Shown: positions 25,856-36,302, numbered from the stretch's first letter. The stretch is DNA of 64,000 nucleotides from Caulobacter sp. RHG1 (GCF_013181195.1 NZ_SMZP01000002.1:496001-560000), one strand, 5' to 3'. A program made the numbers and translations. The notes: a model not told the origin generated them from the letters alone.

Positions 25856-26916
25856 TCGGCCGCTCCCTGCCCCTCCTCGGGGGCTGCGTCCTTGGCCGCG
25901 ACGGCGGTCAGGCGCTTCAGATTCCTGTCGATCTCGGCGCGGAAATCACTGCGCGCGAGGTTGGTGGCCACCCGGATGGCCGAGGCGAAGCCGTTGGCGT
26001 CCGCGCCGCCGTGGCTCTTGACCACGATGCCGTTCAGGCCCAGCAGCGGGCCACCATTGACCCGGCCCGGATCCAGGCGCGCGCGCATCTTCTTCAGCGC
26101 GCCCGAGGCGATCACCGCGCCCAGCATGGCCAGAGGCCCCGAGGTCAGGGTCGTCTTGATCTCGTGCGAGAAGAACCTGGCCAGGCCCTCGGCGGTCTTC
26201 AGGGCGACATTGCCGGTGAAGCCGTCGGTGACCACCACGTCTACGGTGCCGTAGGCGATGTCGGTGCCCTCGACGAAGCCGTGATAGTCGAAGTCCAGCT
26301 TGGTCTCGCGCAGGATGGCGTGCGCTTCACGCACTTCCTCGTGGCCCTTCTGGTCTTCCGAGCCGACGTTCAGCAGGCCCACGGTCGGACGCTTGGAGCC
26401 GTGCACCGCGTGGTGGAAGGCCGCACCCATGATCGCGAATTCGACCAACTGCTCGGCGTCGCTCTCAACATTGGCGCCGACGTCCAGCACGGCGGTGACG
26501 CCCTTCAGGGTCGGCCAGTTGGCGACGATGGCCGGACGCTCCAGGTCCGCGCCCATGCGCAGGATCAGCTTGGAAATGGCCATCAGCGCGCCGGTGTTGC
26601 CGGCCGAGACGCAGGCCTGAGCCTCGCCGGTCTTCAGCGCCTCGACGGCGTTCCACATCGACGAGCCCTTGCCCCGGCGCATGGCCTGGGCAGGCTTTTC
26701 GTCCATGGCGATGGCCTTGTCGGAGTGCCGGACTTCGCTGACGGCCTTGGCGGCGGGGCAGCGAGCCAGCTCGGCCTCCAGCTTGGCGCCATCCCCGTGC
26801 AGCAGGAACCGCACGCCAGGCAGAGCTTCGGCGGCCTTGGCGACGCCAGGCACGACGATGGAGGGGCCATGGTCGCCGCCCATGGCGTCGACCGAGATGA
26901 CTACGGATTGGGGCAC
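25852..26916 (-). CDS. plsX: Phosphate acyltransferase PlsX
   Basis: This 354-residue peripheral membrane enzyme makes acyl-phosphate from acyl-ACP for phosphatidic acid synthesis. Motifs are VISVDAMGGDHGPSIVVPGV, ECRHSDKAI-like VRHSDKAIAMDEKPAQAMRR, CVSAGNTGALMAISKLIL and LLNVGSEDQKGHEEVREAH. The C-terminal GLARFFSHEIKTTLTSG and GGPLLGLNGIVVKSHGGADA also fit. It overlaps fabH by four bases. Upstream lies DUF177, which in many bacteria neighbours plsX. Confidence 0.97.
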   Translation of the reverse strand: MPQSVVISVDAMGGDHGPSIVVPGVAKAAEALPGVRFLLHGDGAKLEAELARCPAAKAVSEVRHSDKAIAMDEKPAQAMRRGKGSSMWNAVEALKTGEAQACVSAGNTGALMAISKLILRMGADLERPAIVANWPTLKGVTAVLDVGANVESDAEQLVEFAIMGAAFHHAVHGSKRPTVGLLNVGSEDQKGHEEVREAHAILRETKLDFDYHGFVEGTDIAYGTVDVVVTDGFTGNVALKTAEGLARFFSHEIKTTLTSGPLAMLGAVIASGALKKMRARLDPGRVNGGPLLGLNGIVVKSHGGADANGFASAIRVATNLARSDFRAEIDRNLKRLTAVAAKDAAPEEGQGAAE

Positions 26917-27012
26917 GTGGCGCTTAGAGCTCCGGCAGGCGGACTCGCCGCCCTCAAGGCGGCGGACGATACATCCGCGTGAATATCACGCAAGCGGTGG
27001 AAGTTTAGCCGC

Positions 27013-27555
27013 TTAGCTGTCTTCGCCCTTCGCTTTCAAACCCTTCAAAGCCGCAAACGGGGAGATTTCCACCGGCTCCGGCGGCTGCACGAACACCGCA
27101 CCCGGCTTGCGCGGGAACGGGTCCAGTTCCAGCGCCAGATGCTCGATGACATAGCCCGAGACGTCGATCGTCTGGCCCTCCAGTACGTCCGGCGGATCAT
27201 CGCCTTCGGCGTCGGCCGCCAAATCACCGGACTCTTCCTGCTGCGGCGCGTTCTGGCTGTTGGCCGGCAGCACCTTCAGCGCGAAGCGTGCGTCGATGGG
27301 CGTCTCGAAGTCGTCAGCGGTCGCGCTGCAGGTCTGCACCACGCGGGCGCGAAGAACGCCCGACACCTCGGCCCCGTCCAGCCACGAAGACAGGAAGACT
27401 TCGGCGCTCAGAGCTTCCAGGCTGACGAGATCCAACTGCTTGGCGATGGCCTTGCGTTGCTCCTCCGACGGCTCCAGGCGCAGCTTCACCGCGCCGCGGT
27501 CGACCTGGGCCAGCGGAATTTCACACGGCCAAGCGGCGGTCACGGGTTCGGCCAC
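27013..27555 (-). CDS. DUF177 (YceD) family protein
   Basis: This 180-residue acidic protein has the YceD signature VVQTCSATADDFETPIDARF and a C-terminal GYVIEHLALELDPFPRKPGA. An extra acidic insertion QEESGDLAADAEGDDPPDV sits between. YceD proteins are linked to 23S rRNA/ribosome biogenesis in bacteria and plants, and the gene usually lies near rpmF or plsX. It overlaps the upstream CBP3 gene by 16 bases on the same strand. Confidence 0.88.
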   Translation of the reverse strand: MAEPVTAAWPCEIPLAQVDRGAVKLRLEPSEEQRKAIAKQLDLVSLEALSAEVFLSSWLDGAEVSGVLRARVVQTCSATADDFETPIDARFALKVLPANSQNAPQQEESGDLAADAEGDDPPDVLEGQTIDVSGYVIEHLALELDPFPRKPGAVFVQPPEPVEISPFAALKGLKAKGEDS

Positions 27556-28073
27556 GTCACGTCTCCTTGCAGCACGGCGTCCAGCGGCTGTTCCGCCAGC
27601 GCCGCGCGCGTCTTGATCACATAGGCGGTCAAGGCCGCCACGTCGCCCTCGCCGCGCTCCTCGAACGCGTTGCGGGCCAGGAATTCGCTCGTCGCCGCTG
27701 CATCCGGCAAGCTGGCGACGGCATCGTCATAGGCCTTGAGGCGGCCATAGAAGGCGCCGGCCAGCTTCTTCATCTTCTTGCCGACGGCGGTGTCGGACAC
27801 GCCGATCTCGCGGAAAGCGTCGTCCAGGCCCTTCACATACGAATCGAACACCGCCTGCGAGGTCTCGGCGGCGGCTTCGCCCTGCCCCTTCAACCGTTCG
27901 ATCAAAAGGATGACGTGCAGGCTGAACAGCTCGAAGCGGCCTTCCATCGAGTCGCGGACGCCCATGTCGCGATAAAAAGCCGCGGAACGGGCCTGCGCCA
28001 CCGCAGACGCATACAGCTTTGCCCCCGCCGCCTTTGCGGGCCTGGGCTTCAGCCATCTGTCCAGAAACATCAA
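27540..28073 (-). CDS. Ubiquinol-cytochrome c chaperone (CBP3/UQCC1 family)
   Basis: This 177-residue helical protein has KLYASAVAQARSAAFYRDMG, DSMEGRFELFSLHVILLIER, LKGQGEAAAETSQAVFDSYV, KGLDDAFREIGVSDTAVGKK and MKKLAGAFYGRLKAYDDAV. This is the CBP3 pattern; mitochondrial CBP3 binds newly made cytochrome b during bc1 assembly. A similar role here is inferred from the family. It overlaps DUF177 downstream and is divergent from bamE. Confidence 0.92.
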   Translation of the reverse strand: MMFLDRWLKPRPAKAAGAKLYASAVAQARSAAFYRDMGVRDSMEGRFELFSLHVILLIERLKGQGEAAAETSQAVFDSYVKGLDDAFREIGVSDTAVGKKMKKLAGAFYGRLKAYDDAVASLPDAAATSEFLARNAFEERGEGDVAALTAYVIKTRAALAEQPLDAVLQGDVTWPNP

Positions 28074-28189
28074 ACGCCTCGATTTCGCCGCGACATCCCG
28101 CTAGACGCGGGGCCTGTTCTCACGCGGGCATTGAACTAAGCCCGCGCGGGCGATAGGTCAAAGTCTGCATTTTCCGGTTCGGAGCCTAG

Positions 28190-28672
28190 ATGTCTCGCCC
28201 CGCCGTCCTCGCCGCCGCTGTTCTGGCCCTGGCGTTCGCTACCTCGGCCTGTACGCCGCTGACGAGCTATTCCGGCTTCCAGGCCATCGAGGCCAAGCCC
28301 GCCGACATGAAGGTCGGTGAAGACAGCAAGTCCACCCTCATGGAGAAGCTGGGTTCGCCGTCGACGGTTTCGACCTTCGACAACAACACCTGGTACTACA
28401 TCTCGCAAACTACCGACCGCGTGGCCTTCTACATGCCGCGCGTGATCAAGCGCGACGTCGTGGCCATCAAGTTCAACCCGGCCGACGAAAAGGTCGCGTC
28501 GGTGAACACCTACACCCTCAAGGACGGCAAGGTGATCGCCTACAACGGCCGCGAGACGCCGACCCGCGGTCGCGAGATGACCATCCTGGAACAACTGCTG
28601 GGCAACGTCGGCCGCGGCGGCATGCTCCCGCGCGACGACGAGGCTCCAGGCCAGCGTCCGGGCGGCCGCTAG
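28190..28672 (+). CDS. bamE: Outer membrane assembly lipoprotein BamE
   Basis: This 160-residue lipoprotein has signal AVLAAAVLALAFATSA ending before Cys21. The SmpA/OmlA fold follows (VGEDSKSTLMEKLGSPSTVS, FDNNTWYYISQTTDRVAFY, VVAIKFNPADEKVASVNTYT). It binds the BAM complex at the outer membrane and helps insert beta-barrels. The C-terminal 40 residues, rich in Gly and Arg, go beyond the shorter enterobacterial form. It stands alone, divergent from CBP3, with a terminator behind. Confidence 0.93.
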   Translation: MSRPAVLAAAVLALAFATSACTPLTSYSGFQAIEAKPADMKVGEDSKSTLMEKLGSPSTVSTFDNNTWYYISQTTDRVAFYMPRVIKRDVVAIKFNPADEKVASVNTYTLKDGKVIAYNGRETPTRGREMTILEQLLGNVGRGGMLPRDDEAPGQRPGGR

Positions 28673-28704
28673 AACCAAATTCGTCGACAATCCGACACTT
28701 CGGA

Positions 28705-28734
28705 AGCCGCTCATCGCAAGATGGGCGGCTTTTT
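28705..28734 (+). terminator. Rho-independent terminator after bamE
   Basis: An 11-bp stem AGCCGCTCATC/GATGGGCGGCT with loop GCAA, then TTTTT. The remaining bases to 28949 hold no gene and are comparatively AT-rich, consistent with promoters for the response-regulator gene. Confidence 0.85.
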
Positions 28735-28949
28735 CGCGCGCTCGAGTTGTGGGGCAAGGAGCCCACCCATCGACGGTCGCAAGTATAGCGCTTCCGTTTA
28801 CTGTGAATGCGAGATTGACCGCATTTAGGGCGACAGATTGCCGCACTTTAAACATTTCATAAACCCAAATCGGGTCACCTTAGAGCTGTGATCGTCCAAG
28901 CAATTGCATGACGAATTCACGGCGGCGGTGGAGGCGCACTGTGGAGGCG

Positions 28950-29480
28950 ATGAATCTACGTGCCGTGTCGTTCCTGCTGGTGGACGACAACGCCAACATG
29001 CGCAAGGTCATCGCCGCGATCCTCAAGGCAGGCGGCGCGCGCAGGATCTTCGAGGCCGACGACGGCCTGCAGGCGCTGAAGATATTTCAGTCGCAGGAGA
29101 TCGACATCATCTTCACAGATCTGGTCATGCATCCGGTCGATGGCCTGGCGTTCGTGCGCTGGGTGCGCACATCCAGCGCCAGCCCCAATCCCTACGCGCC
29201 GATCATCATGATGACGGGGCACGCCACCCAGCGCACCCTGACCGACGCCCGGATGGCCGGGGTCACCGAGTTCCTGGCCAAGCCGCTGACGGCGCGCGGG
29301 GTCATGCACCGTATCAACGAGATCATCAACAACCCCCGCCCCTTCGTGCGCGTGAACGGCTATTTCGGCCCGTGCCGCCGCCGGCGGATCGACCATGACT
29401 TCCAGGGGACAGACCGTCGGGCCGCGGAGACTGAAGTCCAGGACGCGCTGGCCGAGATGGCCATGGAAGACGTCTACTAG
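28950..29480 (+). CDS. Response regulator receiver protein
   Basis: This 176-residue protein has one CheY-like receiver domain (about 7-125). The acidic pair Asp12/Asp13 is in LLVDDNANMR, the phospho-acceptor Asp57 in IIFTDLVMHPVDG, Thr in IIMMTGHATQRT and the lysine in EFLAKPLTARG. A C-terminal tail of 50 residues (GYFGPCRRRRIDHDFQGTDR) has no output domain. It is an orphan, with no kinase gene adjacent. The start at 28950 follows GTGGAGGCG; the frame opening at 28908 is less likely. Confidence 0.9.
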   Translation: MNLRAVSFLLVDDNANMRKVIAAILKAGGARRIFEADDGLQALKIFQSQEIDIIFTDLVMHPVDGLAFVRWVRTSSASPNPYAPIIMMTGHATQRTLTDARMAGVTEFLAKPLTARGVMHRINEIINNPRPFVRVNGYFGPCRRRRIDHDFQGTDRRAAETEVQDALAEMAMEDVY

Positions 29481-29519
29481 TTTCGCGCCATCCCCCGAAA
29501 ACAGGATGACCGCAGAAAG

Positions 29520-29547
29520 AACGCCCCGGAGTCTCCTCCGGGGCGTT
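29520..29547. terminator. Hairpin terminator between convergent genes
   Basis: AACGCCCCGGA-GTCTCC-TCCGGGGCGTT: a perfect 11-bp stem between the response-regulator and hppA stop codons. T-runs are short on both sides (TTCCAGTTTC; TTCTTTC on the minus strand), so it probably serves both genes. Confidence 0.75.
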
Positions 29548-29572
29548 CCAGTTTCAGGCCTGCTGCGAAGAC

Positions 29573-31711
29573 CTAACCGCCGTGGGCCAGGACCGCCAGC
29601 AGCAGCAGGGCCACGATGTTGGTGATCTTGATCATCGGGTTCACGGCCGGACCCGAAGTGTCCTTGTAGGGGTCGCCGACGGTGTCGCCGGTGACGGCCG
29701 CCTTATGGGTGTCGCCGCCCTTGGTGTGCAGGACGCCGTTCTTGTCGGTGAAGCCTTCCTCGATCACCTTCTTGGCGTTGTCCCAGGCGCCGCCGCCACT
29801 GGTCATCGAGATGGCGACGAACAGGCCGGTGACGATCACGCCCATCAGCATGGCGCCCAGCGCGGCGAACGCATCGACCTTGCCGGCGATGGCGTTGATC
29901 ACGAAGAACAGCACGATCGGGGAGACGACCGGCAGCAGGCTGGGCACGATCATCTCGCGGATGGCGGCCTTGGTCAGGATGTCCACGGCCTTGCCGTACT
30001 CGGGCTTGACCTCGCCAGTCATGATGCCCGGGTTCTCGCGGAACTGACGACGCACCTCGGCGACCACCGACTCGGCTGCGCGGCCTACGGCGGTCATCGA
30101 CATGCCGCTGAACAGGAACGGCAGCAGGCCGCCGAACAGCAGACCGACCACGACATACGGATTGGACAGGTCGAAGGTCACCGGGCCCATGCCGTCGAAG
30201 AAGCTGCCCGGGGCCGCATTGGCCGAGAAGAACTTCAGGTCTTCGGTATAGGCGGCGAACAGGACCAGCGCGCCCAGGCCCGCCGAGCCGATGGCGTAGC
30301 CCTTGGTGACGGCCTTGGTGGTGTTGCCCACGGCGTCCAGGGCGTCGGTGGTGACGCGGACTTCCGGCGGCAGGCCCGCCATCTCGGCGATGCCGCCAGC
30401 GTTGTCGGTGACCGGACCGAAGGCGTCCAGGGCGACGATGAAGCCGGCCAGAGACAGCATGGTCGTGGTGGCGATGGCGATGCCGAAGAGGCCCGCCAGA
30501 TTATAGGTCACCACGATGCCGACGATGATGGTCAGGGCCGGCAGGGCCGTGGCTTCCAGCGACATGGCCAGCCCCTGGATCACATTGGTGCCGTGACCCG
30601 AGACGGACGCCTGGGCCACCGATTTCACCGGGCGGAAGTTGGTGCCGGTGTAGTACTCGGTGATCATCACGATCGCCGCGGTGACCACCAGACCGGCCAG
30701 GCCACAATAGAACAGGTTGTCGGCGGTGTAGGTGCGCGAGCCGATCTCGATGGCGGTCGGCACCAGTTCGTGGATCACATACCAGACGGCCGGGATCGAC
30801 AGCACGCCAGTCACGATCAGGCCCTTGTAGAGGGCCCCCATGATGTTGTTGCTCTTGCCCAGGCGAACGAAGAACGCGCCGATGATCGAGGTGACGATGC
30901 AGACCGCGCAGATGGCCAGCGGCAGCAGCATCATCGCGCTGACGGCCTCGGTGCCACGGAAGAAGATCGCCGCCAGGACCATGGTGGCGACCGTGGTCAC
31001 TGCATAGGTCTCGAACAGGTCGGCGGCCATGCCGGCGCAGTCGCCGACATTGTCACCCACGTTGTCGGCGATGGTCGCAGCATTGCGCGGGTCATCTTCC
31101 GGGATGCCGGCTTCCACCTTGCCCACCAGGTCGCCGCCCACGTCGGCGCCCTTGGTGAAGATGCCACCGCCCAGGCGGGCGAAGATCGAGATCAAGCTGG
31201 CGCCGAAGCCCAGAGCCACCAAGGCGTCGACGACGCCGCGGCTGGTCGGCTCCATGCCCAGCACCTCGGTCAGCACCCAGTAGTAGCCCGCTACGCCCAG
31301 CAGGGCGAAGCCAGCCACCAGCATGCCGGTGACGGCGCCGGAGGTGAAGGCCAGCGACAGGCCCTTGGCCAGCCCCTCTGACGCGGCCTGGGCCGTGCGG
31401 ACATTGGCGCGGACCGAGATCAGCATGCCTGCGAAACCGGCCGCGCCCGAAAGCACCGCGCCGACCAGGAAACCGCCGGCGGCCCATTGTCCGATCAGCA
31501 GATAGACCACGACGAGGATGACCACGCCGACGATGGAAATGGTGAGGTATTGCCGACGCAGATAGGCCTGGGCCCCTTCCTGGATCGCCGCGGCGATCTC
31601 CTGCATCCGCGCATTGCCGGCCGAAGCCCGCATCAGACTAGCCGTCTGCACAGCGCCGTACAGCACTGCCAGCAGCCCGGCCCCGATGGCCAGATAAAGC
31701 CAAAGACTCAT
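29573..31711 (-). CDS. hppA: Membrane H+-translocating pyrophosphatase, K+-independent type
   Basis: This protein of about 712 residues with about 16 membrane segments couples PPi hydrolysis to proton pumping. The catalytic loop is clear: [40 protein letters not shown] and [18 protein letters not shown]. The motif GNTTKA carries the lysine that marks the potassium-independent subclass; potassium-dependent forms have alanine there. The start ATG at 31711 gives the family N-terminus [17 protein letters not shown]. Spacer 31712-31968 holds no gene that I can support. Confidence 0.96.
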   Translation of the reverse strand: MSLWLYLAIGAGLLAVLYGAVQTASLMRASAGNARMQEIAAAIQEGAQAYLRRQYLTISIVGVVILVVVYLLIGQWAAGGFLVGAVLSGAAGFAGMLISVRANVRTAQAASEGLAKGLSLAFTSGAVTGMLVAGFALLGVAGYYWVLTEVLGMEPTSRGVVDALVALGFGASLISIFARLGGGIFTKGADVGGDLVGKVEAGIPEDDPRNAATIADNVGDNVGDCAGMAADLFETYAVTTVATMVLAAIFFRGTEAVSAMMLLPLAICAVCIVTSIIGAFFVRLGKSNNIMGALYKGLIVTGVLSIPAVWYVIHELVPTAIEIGSRTYTADNLFYCGLAGLVVTAAIVMITEYYTGTNFRPVKSVAQASVSGHGTNVIQGLAMSLEATALPALTIIVGIVVTYNLAGLFGIAIATTTMLSLAGFIVALDAFGPVTDNAGGIAEMAGLPPEVRVTTDALDAVGNTTKAVTKGYAIGSAGLGALVLFAAYTEDLKFFSANAAPGSFFDGMGPVTFDLSNPYVVVGLLFGGLLPFLFSGMSMTAVGRAAESVVAEVRRQFRENPGIMTGEVKPEYGKAVDILTKAAIREMIVPSLLPVVSPIVLFFVINAIAGKVDAFAALGAMLMGVIVTGLFVAISMTSGGGAWDNAKKVIEEGFTDKNGVLHTKGGDTHKAAVTGDTVGDPYKDTSGPAVNPMIKITNIVALLLLAVLAHGG

Positions 31712-31968
31712 AAGATTGATCGCCCCTTCGCGCTTCCTTGTCACGAGGGGACGCCGATCCTTCGGCGGCGACCTTGAGCCAGCGCAAAACGCAGGCTCTC
31801 GACGCCGTAGAGGTCGACTGGCGGGCCTTTGGCCTCGTGCCCCCTCGATGCTCCCTGAACAGACGCTCGAACGGCGTCATGCGAAAGAGACTGTCAGAGG
31901 ACCGAGAGGCGCGCAACCCGCGTCACGGCAAGCGATTCCGCAGCGTCAAGGACGCCGCGGGCTCGGAA

Positions 31969-32472
31969 TCAGGGGTTCATCTCGGCCGGGCGCGACGACG
32001 CCGTCGTCCGGGGCTTGGGCGGCATCAACTGCTGGCGGGGGATCTGCTTGACGATCTCGACCGAGGAAACCTTGCCCTTGCCGAACAGCACGCCGCACTG
32101 GGTCTTCACGAAGCCGGTCAGCTTCGGACCGTCGACTTCCTTCCAGGTGTCAGGGCGTACGAACGGGGTCTTGTAGGCGGCCTTGACGATGGCGTCGCGC
32201 AGCTCCGGCTCCTTCTCCTTGAAGGCGCCGGCGTCGGTTCCAGAGGCCAGCTTCAAGGTCATGGCCACGAAGACGTAGTTGACGATCCGACCGTTCACGA
32301 TGATCGGGATGGTCATCGAGCCCAACTTGTAGGTCGGGTCGAGCGCCTGCCCCTCGCCTTCCTTGGCTTCCTTCTTGTCGCTGGCCCAGGCAGATGCGCC
32401 CCCGGAAGAGAGCGTGGCGGCGAGCGCGGCAGTGAGCAGGAAACGGCGCGAAGGCGTGCGAAGAGCGGTCAT
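31969..32472 (-). CDS. Exported protein with FliL-like C-terminal part
   Basis: This 167-residue protein has a twin-arginine-like signal (PSRRFLLTAALAATLSSGGA), cleaved near residue 30. The mature part reads YKLGSMTIPIIVNGRIVNYV, FVAMTLKLAS, KEPELRDAIVKAAYKTPFVR and KVSSVEIVKQIPRQQ. This resembles the order of strands and helix in FliL/stomatin-like domains, without the FliL membrane anchor. No firm family is recognised. No flagellar genes are near. It is upstream of hppA and downstream of thiL on the same strand. Confidence 0.7.
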   Translation of the reverse strand: MTALRTPSRRFLLTAALAATLSSGGASAWASDKKEAKEGEGQALDPTYKLGSMTIPIIVNGRIVNYVFVAMTLKLASGTDAGAFKEKEPELRDAIVKAAYKTPFVRPDTWKEVDGPKLTGFVKTQCGVLFGKGKVSSVEIVKQIPRQQLMPPKPRTTASSRPAEMNP

Positions 32473-32516
32473 GGGCTCACCCCATAGCCGACAGCCCTTG
32501 AGATTGGCCTAATCGA

Positions 32517-33548
32517 TCAGCCGTGCAGCCAGCCCAGACGAGACGGCGTAACGTCGCGGCCCTTGTAGTAGGCGCTGACCCCCTCGCCTTCCACGAACTC
32601 GCCGATCTCGCTGACCTTGACCCCCGCCGCCGCCGCGGCGACGCGGAAGGCCCAGGCCTCGTTGGGATCGACGGCGCAGACGATCTCGTAATCGTCTCCG
32701 CCGGACGCCAGAGAGATTCGGCCTTCGACCTGCTCGGGCTGCTGGTCCAGCCAGGCCTGGCCGCTGGGCGACAACGGCAGGCGCTCCAGGTCGACCCGCA
32801 CGCGGCAGCCGCTGGCCTTGGCGATGTGACTGCTGTCGGCCAGCAGACCGTCGGAAACGTCGGCGGCCGCCTTGGCGTGAACGCGCATGGCGTCGCGTAG
32901 GCTGATGCGCGGCTCGGGCTGGCGATAGCGGCGCAGCAGCGAGCCATCCGGATCCATCACCTCGCCCCACTGGGCCAGCAGGCCCAGCCAGCCGTCGCCG
33001 ATCGTGCCGGAGACCATCAGGCGGTCGCCGGGTTTGGCGCCCTTGCGCAATATGGTCCCGCCTTGCGGAACCCAGCCCAGCAAGGTCGCCGAGACGACCA
33101 GCGGACCGGAGGTGGTGACCGTGTCACCGCCCAGCAGCGAAATGTCGAAGGCTGCGCCGTCCTCGGCCAGGCCGCGGGCGAAGGTCTCGCGCGAAGCGAC
33201 ATCCGAGCCTGAGGGCCAACCCACCGCAAGGAAATAGCCATAAGGCTCGGCGGCCTTGGCCGCGAGATCCGAGAGATTGGTGCGCAGCAGCTTGCGGGCG
33301 ACGACGTCCAGGGCTTCGTCGGCCAGGAAGTGCACGCCCGCGACCATGGCGTCCTTGGTGATCACCAGGTCGTAGCCGGGACGCGAGGGCAGCACTGCCG
33401 CGTCATCCAGCAGGTCCAGCGCGACCGGATCGCCGCGGGTCAGCGGCCGCAGAAGACGTTCGATATGGTCGAATTCCGTCGCCGGCGCCGCCGCCGTGGG
33501 CGGGGCGTCGTCTTCGGCGAACCAATCTTCTTCGTCAGTCTCGTGCAT
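32517..33548 (-). CDS. thiL: Thiamine-monophosphate kinase
   Basis: This 343-residue enzyme of the PurM/ThiL ATP-binding fold makes thiamine diphosphate. Motifs are [73 protein letters not shown] and [20 protein letters not shown], with [11 protein letters not shown] towards the end. ATG at 33548 overlaps the end of nusB by 14 bases, so the genes are translationally linked. Downstream of nusB is its usual position in alphaproteobacteria. Confidence 0.96.
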   Translation of the reverse strand: MHETDEEDWFAEDDAPPTAAAPATEFDHIERLLRPLTRGDPVALDLLDDAAVLPSRPGYDLVITKDAMVAGVHFLADEALDVVARKLLRTNLSDLAAKAAEPYGYFLAVGWPSGSDVASRETFARGLAEDGAAFDISLLGGDTVTTSGPLVVSATLLGWVPQGGTILRKGAKPGDRLMVSGTIGDGWLGLLAQWGEVMDPDGSLLRRYRQPEPRISLRDAMRVHAKAAADVSDGLLADSSHIAKASGCRVRVDLERLPLSPSGQAWLDQQPEQVEGRISLASGGDDYEIVCAVDPNEAWAFRVAAAAAGVKVSEIGEFVEGEGVSAYYKGRDVTPSRLGWLHG

Positions 33549-33984
33549 CACGGGCGATCGCGTCGAGGGCGCCATTGATGAAGCCTGACTCGGGTCCTTC
33601 GAAAAAGGATTTCGCGATCTCGACGTATTCGTTGATGACGACCTCGGTCGGGACGTCCGGCCGGTACATCAATTCGTAGGCGCCGGCGCGCAGAACGGCG
33701 CGCGCCGTGGCGTCCAGACGCTCCAGGCGCCAGCCCGAAGCCAGGCGCTTGACGACGCCCTGGTCGATCTTGGCCTGGTTGGCGACCACGCCCTTGGCCA
33801 GCTCGGCGAAGAAGCTCTCGTCGGCGGCGGCCAGTTGCTCGCCCTCGACGTCGCGGTCGAAGCGGTGCTCGCTGAATTCGCGGATCACCGAATCGACGCC
33901 CGCGCCCGAGACTTCCATCTGGTAGAGCGCCTGGACGGCGGCGAGACGCGCCACCGAGCGCGGTTGAATGCGGTTGCCGCTCAT
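33535..33984 (-). CDS. nusB: Transcription antitermination factor NusB
   Basis: This 149-residue all-helical protein has [20 protein letters not shown] near the start. [20 protein letters not shown] and [16 protein letters not shown] at the end form the classical NusB C-terminus. With NusE (S10) it binds boxA RNA and helps full-length rRNA transcription. Its ATG overlaps the ribH stop (ATGA), and its own end overlaps thiL. Confidence 0.96.
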   Translation of the reverse strand: MSGNRIQPRSVARLAAVQALYQMEVSGAGVDSVIREFSEHRFDRDVEGEQLAAADESFFAELAKGVVANQAKIDQGVVKRLASGWRLERLDATARAVLRAGAYELMYRPDVPTEVVINEYVEIAKSFFEGPESGFINGALDAIARDARD

Positions 33985-34445
33985 CGGGACTGTCCCAGCA
34001 ATTGACGCTTGAGGGCGATGGTTTCCAGGCAGGCCTTGGCGGCCGCGCCGCCCCGATCGCCTTCGCTGACCTTGGCGCGCGCCCAGGCTTGCGCCTCGTC
34101 GTCCACCGCCAGAACGCCGAAGCCGATCGGCAGGCGTTTGCCGATGCCCAGGTCCTGCAGACCGCGGGCGGTTTCGTGAGCGACCAGCTCGAAATGATAG
34201 GTCTCGCCGCGGATCACGCAGCCGAGCGCCACATAGCCATCATAGCGCACGCCAACCGGGCGCGTGCCGGCCTCTTCGGCGATCGCCACGACCGTCGGGA
34301 TCTGCAGAGCGCTGGAAACCGTCACCACGTCGTATTCCGCGCCGTAGGCTTCGATCGCCTGGGCGGCTCCGCGCAGCAGTTCGTCGGAGACGCCCGAATG
34401 GCTTCGGCCCTCCACGATCAACAGGCGGATGTTGTCTTCTACCAT
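33981..34445 (-). CDS. ribH: 6,7-dimethyl-8-ribityllumazine synthase
   Basis: This protein of about 154 residues catalyses the penultimate step of riboflavin synthesis and forms icosahedral or pentameric assemblies. Motifs are [58 protein letters not shown] and [18 protein letters not shown]. The start is uncertain: ATG at 34445 gives the usual length, but in-frame GTGs reach back to 34493. It is tightly coupled to nusB. The genes ribD, ribE and ribBA, often next to it, are absent here. Confidence 0.93.
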   Translation of the reverse strand: MVEDNIRLLIVEGRSHSGVSDELLRGAAQAIEAYGAEYDVVTVSSALQIPTVVAIAEEAGTRPVGVRYDGYVALGCVIRGETYHFELVAHETARGLQDLGIGKRLPIGFGVLAVDDEAQAWARAKVSEGDRGGAAAKACLETIALKRQLLGQSR

Positions 34446-34509
34446 CTCGGTTCGAATCTCCACGGCCACGCTCGCGGCGCGACCAGAACACACATCAAGG
34501 CTTAACGGA

Positions 34510-34983
34510 CTATAGCTCGTCCTCGACGCCGTCGCTCAGACCTTCTTCGGTCAGGAACTTGGCGAAGTCGCGCGTTTCCTTGAAGTCCCTATAAACGGAC
34601 GCGTAGCGGACATAGGCCACGTCATCGAGCGATTTCAACGCCTTCATGACCATTTCGCCGACCGACGAGGACGGAAGTTCAGTTTCGCCCATGCTTTCCA
34701 GCTGTCGGACGATGCCGTTGATCATCCGCTCGACGCGCTCGGCTTCCACCGGGCGCTTCTGGGTGGCCAAAGCGATCGAGCGGACCAGCTTGTCGCGATC
34801 GAATGGCGAACGCCGCCCAGACCGCTTCAGGATGATCAGTTCGCGCAGCTGAACCCGCTCGAAGGTGGTGAAGCGGCCGCCACACTCCGGGCACATCCGG
34901 CGACGACGGATGGCCGCGCCGTCTTCCGACGGACGGCTGTCCTTGACCTGACTTTCGGCGTGTCCGCAGAAGGGGCAACGCAT
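34510..34983 (-). CDS. nrdR: Transcriptional repressor NrdR
   Basis: This 157-residue protein has an N-terminal zinc ribbon ([15 protein letters not shown], then [14 protein letters not shown]) and an ATP-cone domain ([40 protein letters not shown]). It senses ATP/dATP and represses ribonucleotide reductase genes. The length is standard. It lies between glyA (upstream, 32-base gap) and ribH. Confidence 0.97.
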   Translation of the reverse strand: MRCPFCGHAESQVKDSRPSEDGAAIRRRRMCPECGGRFTTFERVQLRELIILKRSGRRSPFDRDKLVRSIALATQKRPVEAERVERMINGIVRQLESMGETELPSSSVGEMVMKALKSLDDVAYVRYASVYRDFKETRDFAKFLTEEGLSDGVEDEL

Positions 34984-35015
34984 GATGTGGCCCCTCCCGC
35001 GGCGCCTAGACCCAA

Positions 35016-36302
35016 TTAGTTGTAGATCGGGAAGCGGGCCGTCAAGGCCAGCACTTCCTTACGCACCGTGGCTTCGACCTCGGCGTTGCCGTCCGGACCG
35101 TTGGCGGCCAGGCCGTTGATCACTTCGCCGATCAGCTCGCCCACGCGGGTGAACTCGGCTTCCTTGAAGCCGCGGGTCGTACCGGCCGGCGTGCCCAGGC
35201 GGATGCCCGAGGTGATCGTGAACGGCGCGGTGTCGAACGGCACGCCGTTCTTGTTGCAGGTCATGTGGGCGCGCTCGAGGCTGTGCTCGGCGTCGCGACC
35301 CGTCACGCCCTTGGGGCGCAGGTCGACCAGCATCAGGTGGCTGTCGGTGCCGCCCGAGACGATGTTGACGCCCGACTTGCCCAGCGCTTCGGCCAGGGCC
35401 TTGGCGTTGGCGATGATCTGGGCGGCGTAGTCCTTGAACGCCGGCTGCAGCGCTTCGCCGAAGGCCACGGCCTTGGCGGCGATGACGTGCTCCAGCGGAC
35501 CGCCCTGCAGGCCCGGGAAGACGGCCGAGTTGACCTTCTTGATGATGGCTTCGTCGTTGGTCAGCACCATGCCGCCGCGCGGACCGCGCAGGGTCTTGTG
35601 GGTGGTGGTGGTGACGACGTGGGCGTGCGGGACGGGGTTGGGGAACACGCCGCCGGCCACCAGGCCCGCGAAGTGGGCCATGTCGACCATCAGATAGGCG
35701 CCGACGCTGTCGGCGATCTGGCGGAAGCGGGCAAAGTCGATCTCGCGGCTGTAGGCGCTGCCGCCGGCGATGATCAGCTTGGGCTTCTCGCGCTCGGCCA
35801 CCTCGGCGACGTTGTCATAGTCGATCAGCTGGTCCTGCTGGCGCACGGTGTAAGACACCGGCTTGAACCACTTGCCCGACTGGTTGGCGGGCGAGCCGTG
35901 GGTCAGGTGACCGCCGGCGGCCAGGTCCATGCCCATGAAGGTGTCGCCCGGCTGCAGCAGGGACATGAACACCGACTGGTTGGCCTGCGAGCCCGAGTGC
36001 GGTTGGACGTTGGCGAAGGCCGCGCCGAACAGCTGCTTGGCGCGCTCGATGGCGATCGTCTCGATCTCGTCGACGAACTCGCAGCCGCCGTAATAGCGCT
36101 TGCCGGGATAACCCTCGGCGTACTTGTTGGTCAGGATCGAGCCCTGGGCCTGCAGCACCGCCTTCGAGACGATGTTTTCCGAGGCGATCAGTTCGATCTG
36201 GTTCTGCTGCCGATCCAGCTCACGACCGATGCGATCAAAGATATCGCGATCGGCGTCAGCGAGGTCCGCACCGAAGAAAGCGTTGAGGTTAGCTTGGGTC
36301 AT
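35016..36302 (-). CDS. glyA: Serine hydroxymethyltransferase
   Basis: This 428-residue PLP enzyme interconverts serine and glycine, feeding one-carbon units to folate. It shows [73 protein letters not shown] and the PLP lysine in [23 protein letters not shown] at 36302 is chosen because the 49 extra residues of the longer frame have no SHMT character. It begins the glyA-nrdR-ribH-nusB-thiL run and is divergent from the MucR-like gene. Confidence 0.97.
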   Translation of the reverse strand: MTQANLNAFFGADLADADRDIFDRIGRELDRQQNQIELIASENIVSKAVLQAQGSILTNKYAEGYPGKRYYGGCEFVDEIETIAIERAKQLFGAAFANVQPHSGSQANQSVFMSLLQPGDTFMGMDLAAGGHLTHGSPANQSGKWFKPVSYTVRQQDQLIDYDNVAEVAEREKPKLIIAGGSAYSREIDFARFRQIADSVGAYLMVDMAHFAGLVAGGVFPNPVPHAHVVTTTTHKTLRGPRGGMVLTNDEAIIKKVNSAVFPGLQGGPLEHVIAAKAVAFGEALQPAFKDYAAQIIANAKALAEALGKSGVNIVSGGTDSHLMLVDLRPKGVTGRDAEHSLERAHMTCNKNGVPFDTAPFTITSGIRLGTPAGTTRGFKEAEFTRVGELIGEVINGLAANGPDGNAEVEATVRKEVLALTARFPIYN

